The notes: a model not told the origin generated them from the letters alone. Positions 45,153 through 54,581 are shown, counted from the first letter of the stretch. The stretch is 64,000 nt of DNA from Galbitalea soli (GCF_010686725.1 NZ_JAAGWZ010000001.1:868001-932000); one strand, 5' to 3'. Numbers and translations: made by a program.

Positions 45153-45523
45153 AGGCGGGCCCCCACCTCCTCCGTCAATCGGGCGCTGAGCTCACGCGGG
45201 CTGAAGGGCTTGATGAGGTAGCCATTGGCGCCCGCGTCGAGGCCGGCGTTCTGGGCCGACTCGTCGACCGCGGCGGAGAGGAGAAGGATGCGCACGCCCT
45301 CGAGCTCGGGGCGCTCACGCACCCTGCGGCAGATCTGGAGGCCGGTCATCCCGGGCATGGAGACGTCGAGGATCGCGAGGTCGGGCACGAGCCGGGAGAT
45401 GGCATCGAAGGCCGACTCGCCATCACCGAGGTCGGCGACGAGGTCGAGGCCCGCGCGGGCGACCGAGATCTTCACGAGGGTGCGGATGTCGCTGTCATCA
45501 TCGGCGATCACGACTCTGGTCAT
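45149..45523 (-). CDS. Single-domain response regulator (receiver only)
   Basis: The 124-residue protein is a CheY-like receiver with acidic cluster VIADDDSD, the phosphoacceptor Asp in LAILDVSMPGM, Ser in LLLSAA and Lys in YLIKPF. No output domain follows. The ATG at 45523 overlaps the stop of the preceding receiver gene (ATGA). It sits between another receiver and the kinase. Confidence 0.9.
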   Translation of the reverse strand: MTRVVIADDDSDIRTLVKISVARAGLDLVADLGDGESAFDAISRLVPDLAILDVSMPGMTGLQICRRVRERPELEGVRILLLSAAVDESAQNAGLDAGANGYLIKPFSPRELSARLTEEVGARL

Positions 45524-45903
45524 GCGGCACTCCACCTCGGTACGCAGTCGCGCAGCACGCGCACGACCTCTGCTCGGTTGAACGGCTTCGGCAGGAAGGC
45601 CTCGGCCTCGGGAAACTGGATGGTCGGCAGCACGGAGGTGATCGCGATCGCGCAGTCCGGCAGTTCGGTGCGGACCCGGGCGACGAGATCCCAGCCGTTG
45701 ATGCCGGGAAGCACGAGGTCGACGACCATCAGGTCGGGCTCGACGCCCGCATAGGCCAGGATCGCGTCTTCGGCGTTCCCGACCGTCATGACAGCGCACC
45801 CCGCCCGGGTGAAGTAGGCGTTGAGCAACTCGCGCTGGTCGTCGCTGTCTTCGACGACGAGAACGCGCACGCGGTCGTCACGGATCGACAGATCGGAAAT
45901 CAT
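45520..45903 (-). CDS. Single-domain response regulator (receiver only)
   Basis: The 127-residue protein is a second receiver with VLVVEDSDDQ, the phosphoacceptor Asp in LMVVDLVLPGI, Thr in AIAITS and Lys in FLPKPF. It has no DNA-binding domain. The ATG at 45903 was used. A GTG at 45927 with AGGA 8 bases upstream is equally possible. The 140-base gap to the nitrilase gene holds only a weak hairpin near 46001-46019. Confidence 0.88.
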   Translation of the reverse strand: MISDLSIRDDRVRVLVVEDSDDQRELLNAYFTRAGCAVMTVGNAEDAILAYAGVEPDLMVVDLVLPGINGWDLVARVRTELPDCAIAITSVLPTIQFPEAEAFLPKPFNRAEVVRVLRDCVPRWSAA

Positions 45904-46045
45904 GAGAACCGCACCCCCTGCGCTCACTAGAACAGTCCTGCTACCCCCGTAGTGGACTATTCCAGCTTATGGGCAGTGGACACCGCGTGGGGAGGTTTGC
46001 CCACCCCGCTTTCGGGTGGTGAGGCCGCGCAGCGCCGGAGAGGTG

Positions 46046-46882
46046 TCAGCGGGTCGTGACGCGGAAGCGGCGCAGTTCGAGGGCCGGGTTGATGGCGCGG
46101 ACCTCCTCGACTCGAGCAAGGGAGATCTCGGCCACACCGACCCCCTCGGTCTCGCCGACGGTCGCCAGCTCGACACCCATCGGATCGACGATCATGCTGT
46201 TGCCGACGCCGACGGGAGGCATGTGGTCGGCCGCCGCGACATACAGGGTGTTCTCGAGAGCCCGGGCGGTGACGAGGGTGCGCCAGTGGTGCTCCTTGAG
46301 CGGGCCCCGCACCCACTCCGAGGGAACCAGCACGAGGTCTACTCCCGCGTCGGCCAGCCTGCGCGTGACCTCCGGGAAGCGGAGGTCGTAGCAGGTCTGC
46401 AGGCCGACCGTGAAACCCTCGAAGTGGAAGGTACGCGGGGCCTCGATGGGGCCGGGCCGCACCCACTCCGACTCCCGGTCGCCGAACGCGTCGTAGAGGT
46501 GCAGCTTGCGATAGGCGGAGAGGAACTCCCCCTGATCCGACAGCGCGACGAGGGTGTTGGAGAAGCGGTTGGGGTCGTCGATCTGCTCGACGAGCCCGAC
46601 GACGATGAGAACACCGAGATCGGCGGCGACATCGGCGACCGCCTCGATGAAGTGACCGTGGATCGGCTGCGCGGCGTCGACGAAGTCCCGTCCGAGAGTC
46701 GGCGCGAAGAATGACGAGTACTCCGGGAACACGACGAGGCCGGCTCCCCGACGTGCGGCCCGTTCCGCGAGCGCGCGCAGGCGAGCGGCATTCGCGGCCG
46801 GATCAGAGCCGGGAGCGAACTGGGCGACCGCGATGCTCGGGTCCCCGGGGGCGGCCTGGACCTCTGCGCGGTGCTTCGTCAT
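46046..46882 (-). CDS. Carbon-nitrogen hydrolase (nitrilase superfamily)
   Basis: The 278-residue cytoplasmic enzyme carries the Glu54 (VFPEYSS), Lys126 (YRKLHLYD) and Cys164 (QTCYDLRFPE) triad of amidases in the nitrilase superfamily. The CYDLRFPE segment is typical of omega-amidase/Nit2-like and deaminated-glutathione amidase enzymes. The exact substrate is unknown. The ATG at 46882 has TAGGCT 6 bases upstream. It stands alone between the signalling operon and mtlD. Confidence 0.88.
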   Translation of the reverse strand: MTKHRAEVQAAPGDPSIAVAQFAPGSDPAANAARLRALAERAARRGAGLVVFPEYSSFFAPTLGRDFVDAAQPIHGHFIEAVADVAADLGVLIVVGLVEQIDDPNRFSNTLVALSDQGEFLSAYRKLHLYDAFGDRESEWVRPGPIEAPRTFHFEGFTVGLQTCYDLRFPEVTRRLADAGVDLVLVPSEWVRGPLKEHHWRTLVTARALENTLYVAAADHMPPVGVGNSMIVDPMGVELATVGETEGVGVAEISLARVEEVRAINPALELRRFRVTTR

Positions 46883-46888
46883 CTGCCC

Positions 46889-46894
46889 AGCCTA
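46889..46894 (-). promoter_or_regulatory. Putative -10 element of the nitrilase gene
   Basis: TAGGCT on the minus strand lies 6 bases before the ATG at 46882, without a ribosome binding site. Confidence 0.5.
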
Positions 46895-46953
46895 GAACGA
46901 GCGGGGCACCCGGCGGGAGCGACGGATGACCGGGGCCGCCGAACCGTCGCCTC

Positions 46954-48111
46954 TCAGGCCCGGCGCGACTGCTCCGCCGCGACGACGGCGACCAGCCGCT
47001 CGAACAGCGGATGCCCGTCGGGCACTCCCGTGACCTCGCGAACGAAGGCAGCGGCGCCGGCCCGACTCAGGAGCTCCTGCAACTCGACGCTCTGCGGGTC
47101 GTCGGGCACATCGAAGCGCAGTGCTGCGCCGACCGCGCGCAGGAGGGCGTCCACCGGCAGTCCGCGCTCGGCGAGCTCGGCCGCGGGCCCGATGAAGCGC
47201 TCGTGGCGACCCAGCTTGCGCAGGGGCTGCCGGCCGACCCTCTCGACGATGTCGGCGAGCTCGGGGTTCGCGAACCGCTGGAGGTTCGTCTCGAGGTAGG
47301 CCTGCTGCACCGCCGGGTCGAAGTCGTGCTTGGCGACCAACAGCGCCTTGGTCTCCCCGAGGACGGCGCGGACCTGCTCGGCGACCTCCGGAATGCCGAT
47401 GGCCTCCGCGATCGAGGACGCCCCCGCGAGGAAGCCGAAGTAGGCCGTCGTCGCGTGGCCGGTGTTGACGGTGAAGAGTTTGCGCTCGATGTAGGGGGCG
47501 AGGTCATCCACGAAATGCGCCTCGGGGATGACCGGCGCCTCGTCACCGAACGGCGGCGCCTCGATCGCCCACTCGAAGAACGACTCGACCGTCACGTCGA
47601 GCCCCGCGCCCGGTGCTTGGCCCGGCACGATGCGGTCGACCGCGGTGTTCGCGAACACGGCGCGGTGCGCGAAGGCCGGATCGGCGAGTGCCTTGTCGAC
47701 CTCGGCCTGGAGCAGGTCGGTCGCGTTGATCGCGTTCTCGCACGCCATGACCGCGAGTCGGGGCAGGGCGGGGTCGCGCTGCGCGAGAGCGGCGGCGATG
47801 AGGGGAGCGACGAAACGGAGGATGTTCGGCCCGACCGCCGTCGTGACGACCGAGGCGGTGGCGATCTCGGCGACCACCTCGGCCTCGTGCGTCGCGCTGT
47901 TGAGGGCCCGATAGTGGTCGACCGTGCTCGTGGTGGCACCGACGCCGACCTCGCGCACCTCGTAGCTCGGCGTTGCGGCCAGCGCGTCGATGAGTTCGGC
48001 GTTGACGTCGGCGAAGACCACCTCGTAGCCGGCGTTGTGCAGGATGAGCCCCACGAATCCGCGCCCGATGTTGCCGGCACCGAAGTGCACGGCCTTCAGC
48101 GCGCCGGTCAT
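46954..48111 (-). CDS. mtlD: Mannitol-1-phosphate 5-dehydrogenase
   Basis: The 385-residue enzyme oxidises mannitol 1-phosphate, the product of the mannitol PTS, to fructose 6-phosphate with NAD. It has the Rossmann motif [35 protein letters not shown]-type sequence ([12 protein letters not shown]) and the catalytic-region [16 protein letters not shown]. The ATG at 48111 overlaps the mtlF stop (ATGA). It is the last gene of the PTS operon. Confidence 0.95.
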   Translation of the reverse strand: MTGALKAVHFGAGNIGRGFVGLILHNAGYEVVFADVNAELIDALAATPSYEVREVGVGATTSTVDHYRALNSATHEAEVVAEIATASVVTTAVGPNILRFVAPLIAAALAQRDPALPRLAVMACENAINATDLLQAEVDKALADPAFAHRAVFANTAVDRIVPGQAPGAGLDVTVESFFEWAIEAPPFGDEAPVIPEAHFVDDLAPYIERKLFTVNTGHATTAYFGFLAGASSIAEAIGIPEVAEQVRAVLGETKALLVAKHDFDPAVQQAYLETNLQRFANPELADIVERVGRQPLRKLGRHERFIGPAAELAERGLPVDALLRAVGAALRFDVPDDPQSVELQELLSRAGAAAFVREVTGVPDGHPLFERLVAVVAAEQSRRA

Positions 48112-48545
48112 GAGTTCACGTCCCCGAGGAGCGCGAAGACCTCCTCGGGAGATTCAGCGACGAGGAGCCGATCCACTTGCTCCTCGTCGCTGAACACGAG
48201 CGCGATCTTGGACAGGACGTCCATGTGACCGCCGTCTTTTCCCGCGATGCCCACGACGAACCGCACGGGGTTGCCACCCCAGTCGATGGGCTCGTCGTAG
48301 CGCACGAACGAGAGCGCGGACGCGAGGACCGTGTCCTTGCCCTCGTTCGTGCCATGCGGAATGGCCAGGAAGTTGCCCATGTAGGTCGAGACCAGCACCT
48401 CACGGTCGTGCATGTAGCGGGGGTAGTCAGCGGTGACCGCTCCCGTCGCCACGAGGATTCGACCGGCCTCGTCGATCGCCTCGGCCGGCGTGGTCGCCGT
48501 TCCGTGGAGACTGATCTGGTCGAGTTCCAACACGTTGCCGCTCAT
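48108..48545 (-). CDS. mtlF: Mannitol PTS EIIA component
   Basis: The 145-residue protein accepts phosphate from HPr at His64 ([14 protein letters not shown]) and passes it to the IIB domain of MtlA. It shows the mannitol/fructose-type IIA pattern ([21 protein letters not shown] ... [17 protein letters not shown]). The ATG at 48545 has AAGGAT upstream. It lies 46 bases after mtlA and overlaps mtlD. Confidence 0.94.
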   Translation of the reverse strand: MSGNVLELDQISLHGTATTPAEAIDEAGRILVATGAVTADYPRYMHDREVLVSTYMGNFLAIPHGTNEGKDTVLASALSFVRYDEPIDWGGNPVRFVVGIAGKDGGHMDVLSKIALVFSDEEQVDRLLVAESPEEVFALLGDVNS

Positions 48546-48591
48546 CTGCGGATCCTTCTTCCTACTGATTCCTGGTGATTCCCGTAGTGGG

Positions 48592-50127
48592 TTACTGCTG
48601 CGCCTGCACGAGCGCGACGACCTCGTCGTACTTCGGGCTCGACATGAAATTGTCGACCGAAACGTGCTGGGCGTGCGGCGTCTTCTGCTTGGCGCGCTCG
48701 GTGAGCTGCTGCTGCGTGATCACCAGATCGACGTCGTCAGTGAGGTTGGCGATCGCCCGGTTCTCGACGGTCACCCCATCGATGCCGGCCTTCTTGATCT
48801 TGTTGCGCAGCACCGTGGCACCCATCGCGCTCGAGCCCATTCCCGCGTCGCAGGCGAAGATGATCGTCTGGATCTTGGAGCCCGTCGCGACGGTTCCCGC
48901 AGCGGCGGTCGCCGCACCCTGGCCGAGCAGTGCGCCGACCTGGCTGTCGCGCCCCTTGTTGGCCGCGTTGCGGGCGACCGCGTCGGCGAGCGCCGTGTCT
49001 TCGCCGAGGGCGATGGCTTCGAGGTCACGACGGCGGCTGGCCCGGATGATGACCGACGCGACGAGGAACGACACCGCGGCGGAGAACACCACCGAGAGGA
49101 GCACGCCGAGCAGACTCGACGGCGGAGCGGCACCGATGACCGCGATGATCGATCCGGGCGACGCAGGGTTGCGCAGACCCGAGTGGAAGATCACGTTCGT
49201 CAGCACGCCCGTCGCACCACCGGCGATGGCAGCGACCACCAGCAGCGGCTTGGCGAGAACGTACGGGAAGTAGATCTCGTGGATGCCACCGATGAACTGG
49301 ATGAGGATCGCCCCGGGGGCGGAGGCACGGAGCAGGCCGACGCCGAACACGGCGAAGGCGAGCAGGATGCCGACACCGGGGCCGGGGTTGGCCTCGATGA
49401 GGAACAGGATGGACTGGCCGGCCTTCGACGCCTCGATCGTTCCCAGCGGCGTGAACACGCCGTGGTTGATCGCGTTGTTGAGGAACAGGATCTTGCCGGG
49501 CTCGACGAAGAGGCTCGCGAGCGGCAGCAGGTGGCTGTTGACCAGGAAGTGCACGACCGACTCGAGGAAGTTGCTGATCGCGGTCACGACGGGGGCGATG
49601 ACGAAGAAGGCGACGATCGCGAGGGCCGCGCCGACAATGCCTCCCGAGAAGTTGTCGATCAGCATCTCGAAGCCGGGCCGGATCTTGCCGTCCCAGATGC
49701 TGTCCACCTTCTTCATGATCCAGGCGGCACCGGGGCCGACGATCATGGCGCCGAGGAACATCGGGATGCCCGCGCCGATGATGACACCCATCGTGGCGAT
49801 GGTGCCGATGACGCCACCACGGAAGCCGTAGACCATGCGGCCACCGGTGTTCGCGATGAGGAGCGGGAGCAGGTAGGTGATCATCGGGCCGACGAGCCCG
49901 GTGTTGGTCACCTTCGGGTCGAGGCTCCAGCCACCGAGCTGCTGGACCCAGGTGGGCTCGTAGCCCAGCAGGTGCAACCATCCGGTCGGGATGAAGAGGG
50001 CAGTGATGAGGCCCCAGGCGATGAAGGCCGCGATGTTCGGGAGAACCATCCCGCTGACGAATGTGCCGAACTTCTGCACACCGACTCGCGCACCTCCGCC
50101 GCTTCGTGCTGCGGACGTCGTTGTCAT
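48592..50127 (-). CDS. mtlA: Mannitol PTS EIICB component
   Basis: The 511-residue protein imports mannitol and phosphorylates it. The IIC part (about 15-360) has the mannitol-specific motifs GVQKFGTFVSGMVLPNIAAFIAWG, GGIHEIYFPYVLAKP and NPGPGVGILLA. The IIB part carries the phospho-Cys426 in IIFACDAGMGSSAMGA. IIA is a separate protein (mtlF), unlike the fused enterobacterial MtlA. The ATG at 50127 has GGAG inside the end of ptsI, 4 bases after whose stop it lies. Confidence 0.95.
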   Translation of the reverse strand: MTTTSAARSGGGARVGVQKFGTFVSGMVLPNIAAFIAWGLITALFIPTGWLHLLGYEPTWVQQLGGWSLDPKVTNTGLVGPMITYLLPLLIANTGGRMVYGFRGGVIGTIATMGVIIGAGIPMFLGAMIVGPGAAWIMKKVDSIWDGKIRPGFEMLIDNFSGGIVGAALAIVAFFVIAPVVTAISNFLESVVHFLVNSHLLPLASLFVEPGKILFLNNAINHGVFTPLGTIEASKAGQSILFLIEANPGPGVGILLAFAVFGVGLLRASAPGAILIQFIGGIHEIYFPYVLAKPLLVVAAIAGGATGVLTNVIFHSGLRNPASPGSIIAVIGAAPPSSLLGVLLSVVFSAAVSFLVASVIIRASRRRDLEAIALGEDTALADAVARNAANKGRDSQVGALLGQGAATAAAGTVATGSKIQTIIFACDAGMGSSAMGATVLRNKIKKAGIDGVTVENRAIANLTDDVDLVITQQQLTERAKQKTPHAQHVSVDNFMSSPKYDEVVALVQAQQ

Positions 50128-50131
50128 TGTC

Positions 50132-51832
50132 TTACTCCGATTCTGTGGGTTGTGTGGTGAGGGGGGTTGCTGCAGAGAGCACCGCTGCGCGGGCCTCCAC
50201 AGCGCTATTTGCCGAGAGAGCTAACTCGGCGAATTCCTGTGCCTGTGCGCGGGTGAACCGCGCGAGCTCGGCTCGCACATCGGCGAGCGCGGCGGGCGAC
50301 ATCGACAGCGAGGTCGCTCCGAGCCCGACGAGCACGACCGCTAGCATCGGGTCGGCCGCCGCCTCACCGCAGATCCCCACCGGCTTGCCGAGGGCGGCAC
50401 CGGCGCGTCCCACCTCGCCGACGAGCCGCAGCACCGCGGGGTGCCAGGGATCCTGGAAGGATGCGACGGAGCCGAGCAGCCGGTCGGCGGCCAGCGTGTA
50501 CTGGGTGAGGTCGTTGGTGCCGATGCTCGCGAAGTCGGCGTCGGCGAGGATCCGGTCCGCGAGCAGGGCGGAGGCGGGCACCTCCACCATCACCCCGGCC
50601 GTCTTGATGCCGAGTTCGCGGGCGAGCGCTACGAAGTATCGGGTCTCCTCGACCGTCGAGACCATGGGTGCCATGACCCACAGCTCAGCGGTGGTGTCGG
50701 CAGCAGCGTTGGCGAGGGCCGTGAGCTGGTCGCGCAGGATGACCTCGTGCGCCCGGAGCGCACGAAGCCCCCGCAGCCCCAGCGCGGGGTTCTCCTCCGG
50801 CTCGTCGTTCAGGAACGACAGCGGCTTGTCGGCGCCGGCGTCCAGAGCGCGCACGACGACCTTCTTGCCCGCGAATCCCTGCAGGAGCGCCGTGTACTTG
50901 GCCTGCTGCTCCGCGATGGTCGGCGCGTGCTCCGAATCGAGGAAGAGGAATTCGGTGCGGAACAGGCCCACGCCCTCCGCACCCTTCTCGATCGCCTCGG
51001 CGAGCTTGTCGACGGAACCCAGGTTGGCGAGCAGGGGCACCGGGGTGCCGTCGGCGAGCGCACCCGGTCCGATGGGAACGTCGGCGACCGCCGCACGGGC
51101 GGCGATGGTGGCCTCCGCGGCCGCACGCTCCTCGTCGCTGGGCGCCACCGTGACGACGCCCCGGGAGGCGTCCACGATGACGGTCTCGCCATCCGGGAGG
51201 TCGAGTGCCCCCACCGCGCCCACAATGGCGACGATCGCCTTCTCGCGGGCGAGGATCGCCGTGTGCGAGGTGGGACCGCCGTCACTCGTGATGAGCGCGA
51301 GCACCTTGTCGAGGTCGAGCAGGGCGGTGTCGGCCGGCGCCAGGTCGCGGGCGATGAGCACGAAGGGATGATCCGGGTCGGGCACGCCCGGAGCGGGAAC
51401 CCCGCGCAGATGCGCGACGACGCGCTGCGAGACGTCATCGAGGTCGGTGGCGCGCTCCCCCATGTAACCGCCCATGCTCACGAGAAGGTCGCGGAACGCC
51501 GCGAAGGCCTCGAAGACCGCCCGCTCGCCGGTCTTGCCGGAGTCGATGCGCGCGTTCACGTCGTCGCGCAGGGTGGGATCCTCGGCCATGAACGCTTGCG
51601 CGTCGAGCACGTCCTTCGCCGAACCGCCTGCCCTCTCGCCGCGCAGCCGGATGTCGGCGGCCGTTGCGGCGAGCGCACCGGCCACCCGCACCTTCTCGGC
51701 GTCCGGCGCGAGCGCGCTGGGCTCGTCGCCGGGCTCGGCGAGGGGTTCGGGCATCCGGAGGATCGGGCCGACGGCGAGGCCGCGGCCGATCCCGACTCCC
51801 TGAAGCACCATGGTCTGCAGCACTCCGCTCAC
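50132..51832 (-). CDS. ptsI: PTS phosphoenolpyruvate-protein phosphotransferase, Enzyme I
   Basis: The 566-residue enzyme transfers phosphate from PEP to HPr and so drives all PTS uptake. It has the phospho-His190 in SDGGPTSHTAILAREKAIVAIVG, the PEP-binding blocks VGLFRTEFLFLD and SIGTNDLTQYTLAADR and the C-terminal Cys in VGICGEAAADP. Length and order match Enzyme I. The GTG at 51832 overlaps the ptsH stop (GTGA). Unusually, it lies inside a sugar-specific operon. Confidence 0.95.
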   Translation of the reverse strand: MSGVLQTMVLQGVGIGRGLAVGPILRMPEPLAEPGDEPSALAPDAEKVRVAGALAATAADIRLRGERAGGSAKDVLDAQAFMAEDPTLRDDVNARIDSGKTGERAVFEAFAAFRDLLVSMGGYMGERATDLDDVSQRVVAHLRGVPAPGVPDPDHPFVLIARDLAPADTALLDLDKVLALITSDGGPTSHTAILAREKAIVAIVGAVGALDLPDGETVIVDASRGVVTVAPSDEERAAAEATIAARAAVADVPIGPGALADGTPVPLLANLGSVDKLAEAIEKGAEGVGLFRTEFLFLDSEHAPTIAEQQAKYTALLQGFAGKKVVVRALDAGADKPLSFLNDEPEENPALGLRGLRALRAHEVILRDQLTALANAAADTTAELWVMAPMVSTVEETRYFVALARELGIKTAGVMVEVPASALLADRILADADFASIGTNDLTQYTLAADRLLGSVASFQDPWHPAVLRLVGEVGRAGAALGKPVGICGEAAADPMLAVVLVGLGATSLSMSPAALADVRAELARFTRAQAQEFAELALSANSAVEARAAVLSAATPLTTQPTESE

Positions 51833-52092
51833 GCGTCGTGGTCGGTGGTGAGCAGAGCGGCGAGCTGGTCGAGCACCGCGTCGGCCCCGTCGCCCTCGGC
51901 GCGAAGCGTCACCTGGTCGCCGTGCTCGATTCCGAGCGAGATCACTCCGAGGATGCTCGCGGCGTTGAGCGTCTTCTCGCCCTTGGTCAGCTCGACCGGG
52001 ATGCCCGCGGCGTTGACGGCCTGCACGAACAGCGAGGCGGGTCGCGCGTGCAATCCGTGCGCGGAGGCGATCGTGACGGTGCGTTCAGCCAT
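51829..52092 (-). CDS. ptsH: PTS phosphocarrier protein HPr
   Basis: The 87-residue protein carries the phospho-His15 (HGLHARPAS) and Ser46 (AASILGVISL) where HPr kinase acts in Firmicutes. Whether Ser46 is used here is unknown. The ATG at 52092 overlaps the IIB stop by 8 bases. It sits between the orphan IIB gene and ptsI. Confidence 0.95.
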   Translation of the reverse strand: MAERTVTIASAHGLHARPASLFVQAVNAAGIPVELTKGEKTLNAASILGVISLGIEHGDQVTLRAEGDGADAVLDQLAALLTTDHDA

Positions 52093-52423
52093 GAGGATGT
52101 CCTTCGTTATCGGGGGAGGTGGTGAGGAGGGAGAGCGTGAGGTCGAGCGCCTGCTCGGCACCGCTCGGACCGAACGCGGTCTCCGGCAGCAGCGCGGCGG
52201 GAACCCCGAGGGCTGCGGCCTGCGCGCTCAGCTCGCCGAAGGCGCCCGCGAGGTGCGGGCCGACCAGGAGGGCGGCGGCGTCCGGGAGCCGGTTCTGGAT
52301 GTCGAGGTTGCTCGCGGCGCGCGCCACGAGGTCGAGGCCGCGGGAGGCGGCGAGGGCGCGCATCCGGCTGGCGAGGAAGGTGCTCGATGCACCGGCACCG
52401 CAGACGACCAGAACCGTGGTCAT
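52085..52423 (-). CDS. Orphan PTS EIIB (lactose/cellobiose-type)
   Basis: The 112-residue protein has the phospho-Cys8 in VLVVCGAGASSTFLASRMR, the CelA/LacB-like IIB pattern, and no membrane or IIA part. No matching IIC or IIA gene is near. The ATG at 52423 has AAGGAGG upstream and is the first gene of the operon. It may serve a transporter elsewhere or act in regulation, for example by phosphorylating the PRD regulator. That role is a guess. Confidence 0.82.
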   Translation of the reverse strand: MTTVLVVCGAGASSTFLASRMRALAASRGLDLVARAASNLDIQNRLPDAAALLVGPHLAGAFGELSAQAAALGVPAALLPETAFGPSGAEQALDLTLSLLTTSPDNEGHPHG

Positions 52424-52482
52424 GGGATCGCCTCCTTGCGTTCCTCGTGGTGCGGCCGAACACGTGCGTTGTTCTTCCATGA

Positions 52483-52500
52483 TTCACGGCGACTTCACGG
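52483..52500. promoter_or_regulatory. Direct repeat in the PTS-mtlR divergent region
   Basis: TTCACGG occurs at 52483-52489 and 52494-52500, 11 bases apart (one helical turn), between the divergent PTS operon and mtlR starts. It could be an activator site. Confidence 0.4.
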
Positions 52501-52573
52501 TTTCGCCATCAGAGCTGTTTCCTCCCCCGCGGAAAAAAGGGTGCGGAACCGGTCGGGCCCCGCGCATTCTGGC

Positions 52574-52579
52574 TACAGT
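52574..52579 (+). promoter_or_regulatory. Putative -10 element of the PRD regulator gene
   Basis: TACAGT lies 9 bases before the ATG at 52589, without a ribosome binding site. Confidence 0.45.
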
Positions 52580-52588
52580 GACTGATGA

Positions 52589-54511
52589 ATGAGCGATAAG
52601 TATGAGCGCCTGCTGGAGCAACTCCTCCAGGCCGACGGCTGGGTGACGGCGTCTGAGCTGGCGGATCAGCTGGGCGTGACCACCAGGAGCGTGCGCAGCT
52701 ATGTCACGGCGGCGAAGGCGGCCGCGCACCCCCTGGCGATCATCACGGCGTCGACGAGCGGCTACCGCATCAACCGCGAGGCCTACGCGAGCTTCATCTC
52801 AGGGGCGCGCTCGCGCGACAGCGAGCCGGCGACCCCGCGCGACCGCGTGCATCACCTGGTGCGGCGACTCACCGAGGCGCCCCAGGGGCTCGACATCCAC
52901 GCGCTCGCCGACAGCCTCTTCGTGAGCGAGTCGACGATCGAGTCCGATCTGCGCAAAGTGCGCGCGCTGGGAGAGGATGCCGGGGTCGCCCTGGCCCGGC
53001 GCGGAAGCGTCGTCACGCTGGCCGGCTCCGAGGTGGAGCACCGCAGGCTGCTCAGCAAGCTCTTCCACAGCGAGAGCGCGCAGGGATTCCTCGAACTCGA
53101 GAACGTGCAGAAGGAGTTCGCGTCCGACGGCCTCGCGGGCTTCAAGACCGATCTGATCGCGATGCTGGACTCGCAGGGCTACTTCGTCAACGAGTACGGA
53201 GTCAACAGCGTGCTGCTGCACGTGGCGATCGCCGTGGACCGCGTGGCCCGCGATCAGAGGCTGCCGGTGGTGGAGGGTCGACCTCGGGACGCGGCGACGG
53301 AACCGGTCTCGGCTGGGCTCGCGCAGCTCATCCAGCGTCACTTCGACGTCACGCTGGGCGACACCGACCTCGACTACATCGCGAAGCTGCTGACCACCCG
53401 GGTGATCACGCCCGGTCAGGGCCGCCCGGTCGCGGAGGTAGTGGAGAACTACGTCGACACCGAGAACCTCGCGCTCGTGCACCAGATCGTCGCGCAGGTC
53501 TCCGAGGAGTATCTGGTCGACCTCGACGACGAGGCCTTCATGGTGCGGCTCTCGCTGCACCTCGGCAACCTCGTCGCCCGGGCGCACGACAACTCCTACT
53601 CACGCAACCCCATGGTGCGATCGATCAAGACCTCCTACCCGATGATCTACGACGTCGCCGTCTTCATGGCCTCTCAGATCCAGCGGGCCAAGTCGATCAC
53701 CATGAACGACGACGAGATCTCCTACATCGCGCTCCACATCGGCTCCTTCCTGGAGCGGCAGTCGCGACGCGAGGAGCGCCTCAGCTGCGCGATCGTCTCC
53801 CCCGGCTACTACGACATCCACACGATCCTCAGGGAGCGGATCGAACGAGAACTCGGCTCGGAGCTCAGCGTGGAGATCGTCGTGACCCGCACCGACGTCG
53901 ACTGGACCGACTTCTCCACCGACCTCGTGCTCACCACGATTGCCGGCCGCGGCATCGGCGACTCGGTCGTCGTCATTCAGCCGTTCCTCACCGATGCCGA
54001 CATCGAGAACGTGCGGCGCGCGATCGGCCGGGTACGCCGCCACCGCCGTCGCGCCCGCATCAAGGATGACCTCCTCCGCTACTTCGACGAGGAGCTGTTC
54101 TTCCGCAACCTGCACGCCCCGGACGAGACCGCGATGATCCGCCTGCTGGGCGAGCGCATGGTCGAGCGCGGCATCATCGACCAGAGCTACGTCGAGGGCG
54201 CCATCGAGCGCGAGCTGATGTCGTCGACCGCCTTCACCGACACGATCGCGGTGCCGCACGCGATGGAGATGAGCGCCGAGCGCACCTCGATCGCGATCGC
54301 CGTGAACGAGACGCCGATGGCGTGGGGCGAGAACCGCGTGAACGTGATCGCCCTCATCGCCTTCGCCTCGAGCGGGCGGAGCTCGTTCCAAACAGTGTTC
54401 GATCAGATCGTCGAGGTCTTCGCCGAGCGCGGGGACGTGCTCGAACTCATCCGACGCTCCACCGACTTCGCGAGCTTCATCGAAGAGCTGGTGCACGTCA
54501 TCGACGAGTGA
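52589..54511 (+). CDS. mtlR: PRD-containing mannitol operon regulator (MtlR/BglG family activator)
   Basis: The 640-residue protein has two N-terminal DNA-binding HTH parts (about 1-60, WVTASELADQLGVTTRSVRSYV; and 85-140, HALADSLFVSESTIESDLRKV), two PRD modules (about 185-400, with LHVAIAVDRVAR and LSLHLGNLVAR / YIALHIGSFLER), a IIB-like region without the active Cys and a C-terminal IIA domain with His in TIAVPHAMEMS. The PTS proteins phosphorylate such regulators to sense sugar. Its divergent position next to the mannitol operon indicates the target. Confidence 0.9.
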   Translation: MSDKYERLLEQLLQADGWVTASELADQLGVTTRSVRSYVTAAKAAAHPLAIITASTSGYRINREAYASFISGARSRDSEPATPRDRVHHLVRRLTEAPQGLDIHALADSLFVSESTIESDLRKVRALGEDAGVALARRGSVVTLAGSEVEHRRLLSKLFHSESAQGFLELENVQKEFASDGLAGFKTDLIAMLDSQGYFVNEYGVNSVLLHVAIAVDRVARDQRLPVVEGRPRDAATEPVSAGLAQLIQRHFDVTLGDTDLDYIAKLLTTRVITPGQGRPVAEVVENYVDTENLALVHQIVAQVSEEYLVDLDDEAFMVRLSLHLGNLVARAHDNSYSRNPMVRSIKTSYPMIYDVAVFMASQIQRAKSITMNDDEISYIALHIGSFLERQSRREERLSCAIVSPGYYDIHTILRERIERELGSELSVEIVVTRTDVDWTDFSTDLVLTTIAGRGIGDSVVVIQPFLTDADIENVRRAIGRVRRHRRRARIKDDLLRYFDEELFFRNLHAPDETAMIRLLGERMVERGIIDQSYVEGAIERELMSSTAFTDTIAVPHAMEMSAERTSIAIAVNETPMAWGENRVNVIALIAFASSGRSSFQTVFDQIVEVFAERGDVLELIRRSTDFASFIEELVHVIDE

Positions 54512-54581
54512 CCGTCGTCGTCTGTGATCATTCCTCGTTCTGGGGGTTGTGGCGACCGCGCGTTCACTGCACGGTTGAGCT

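Noticed and set aside
46001-46019. Short hairpin after the nitrilase gene as a terminator
   Set aside because: Only a 6-bp stem is present without a T-run, so it is too weak to call.
48433-50160. Plus-strand open frame of 575 codons opposite mtlA
   Set aside because: It is low-complexity antisense sequence without motifs. mtlA is clear on the other strand.
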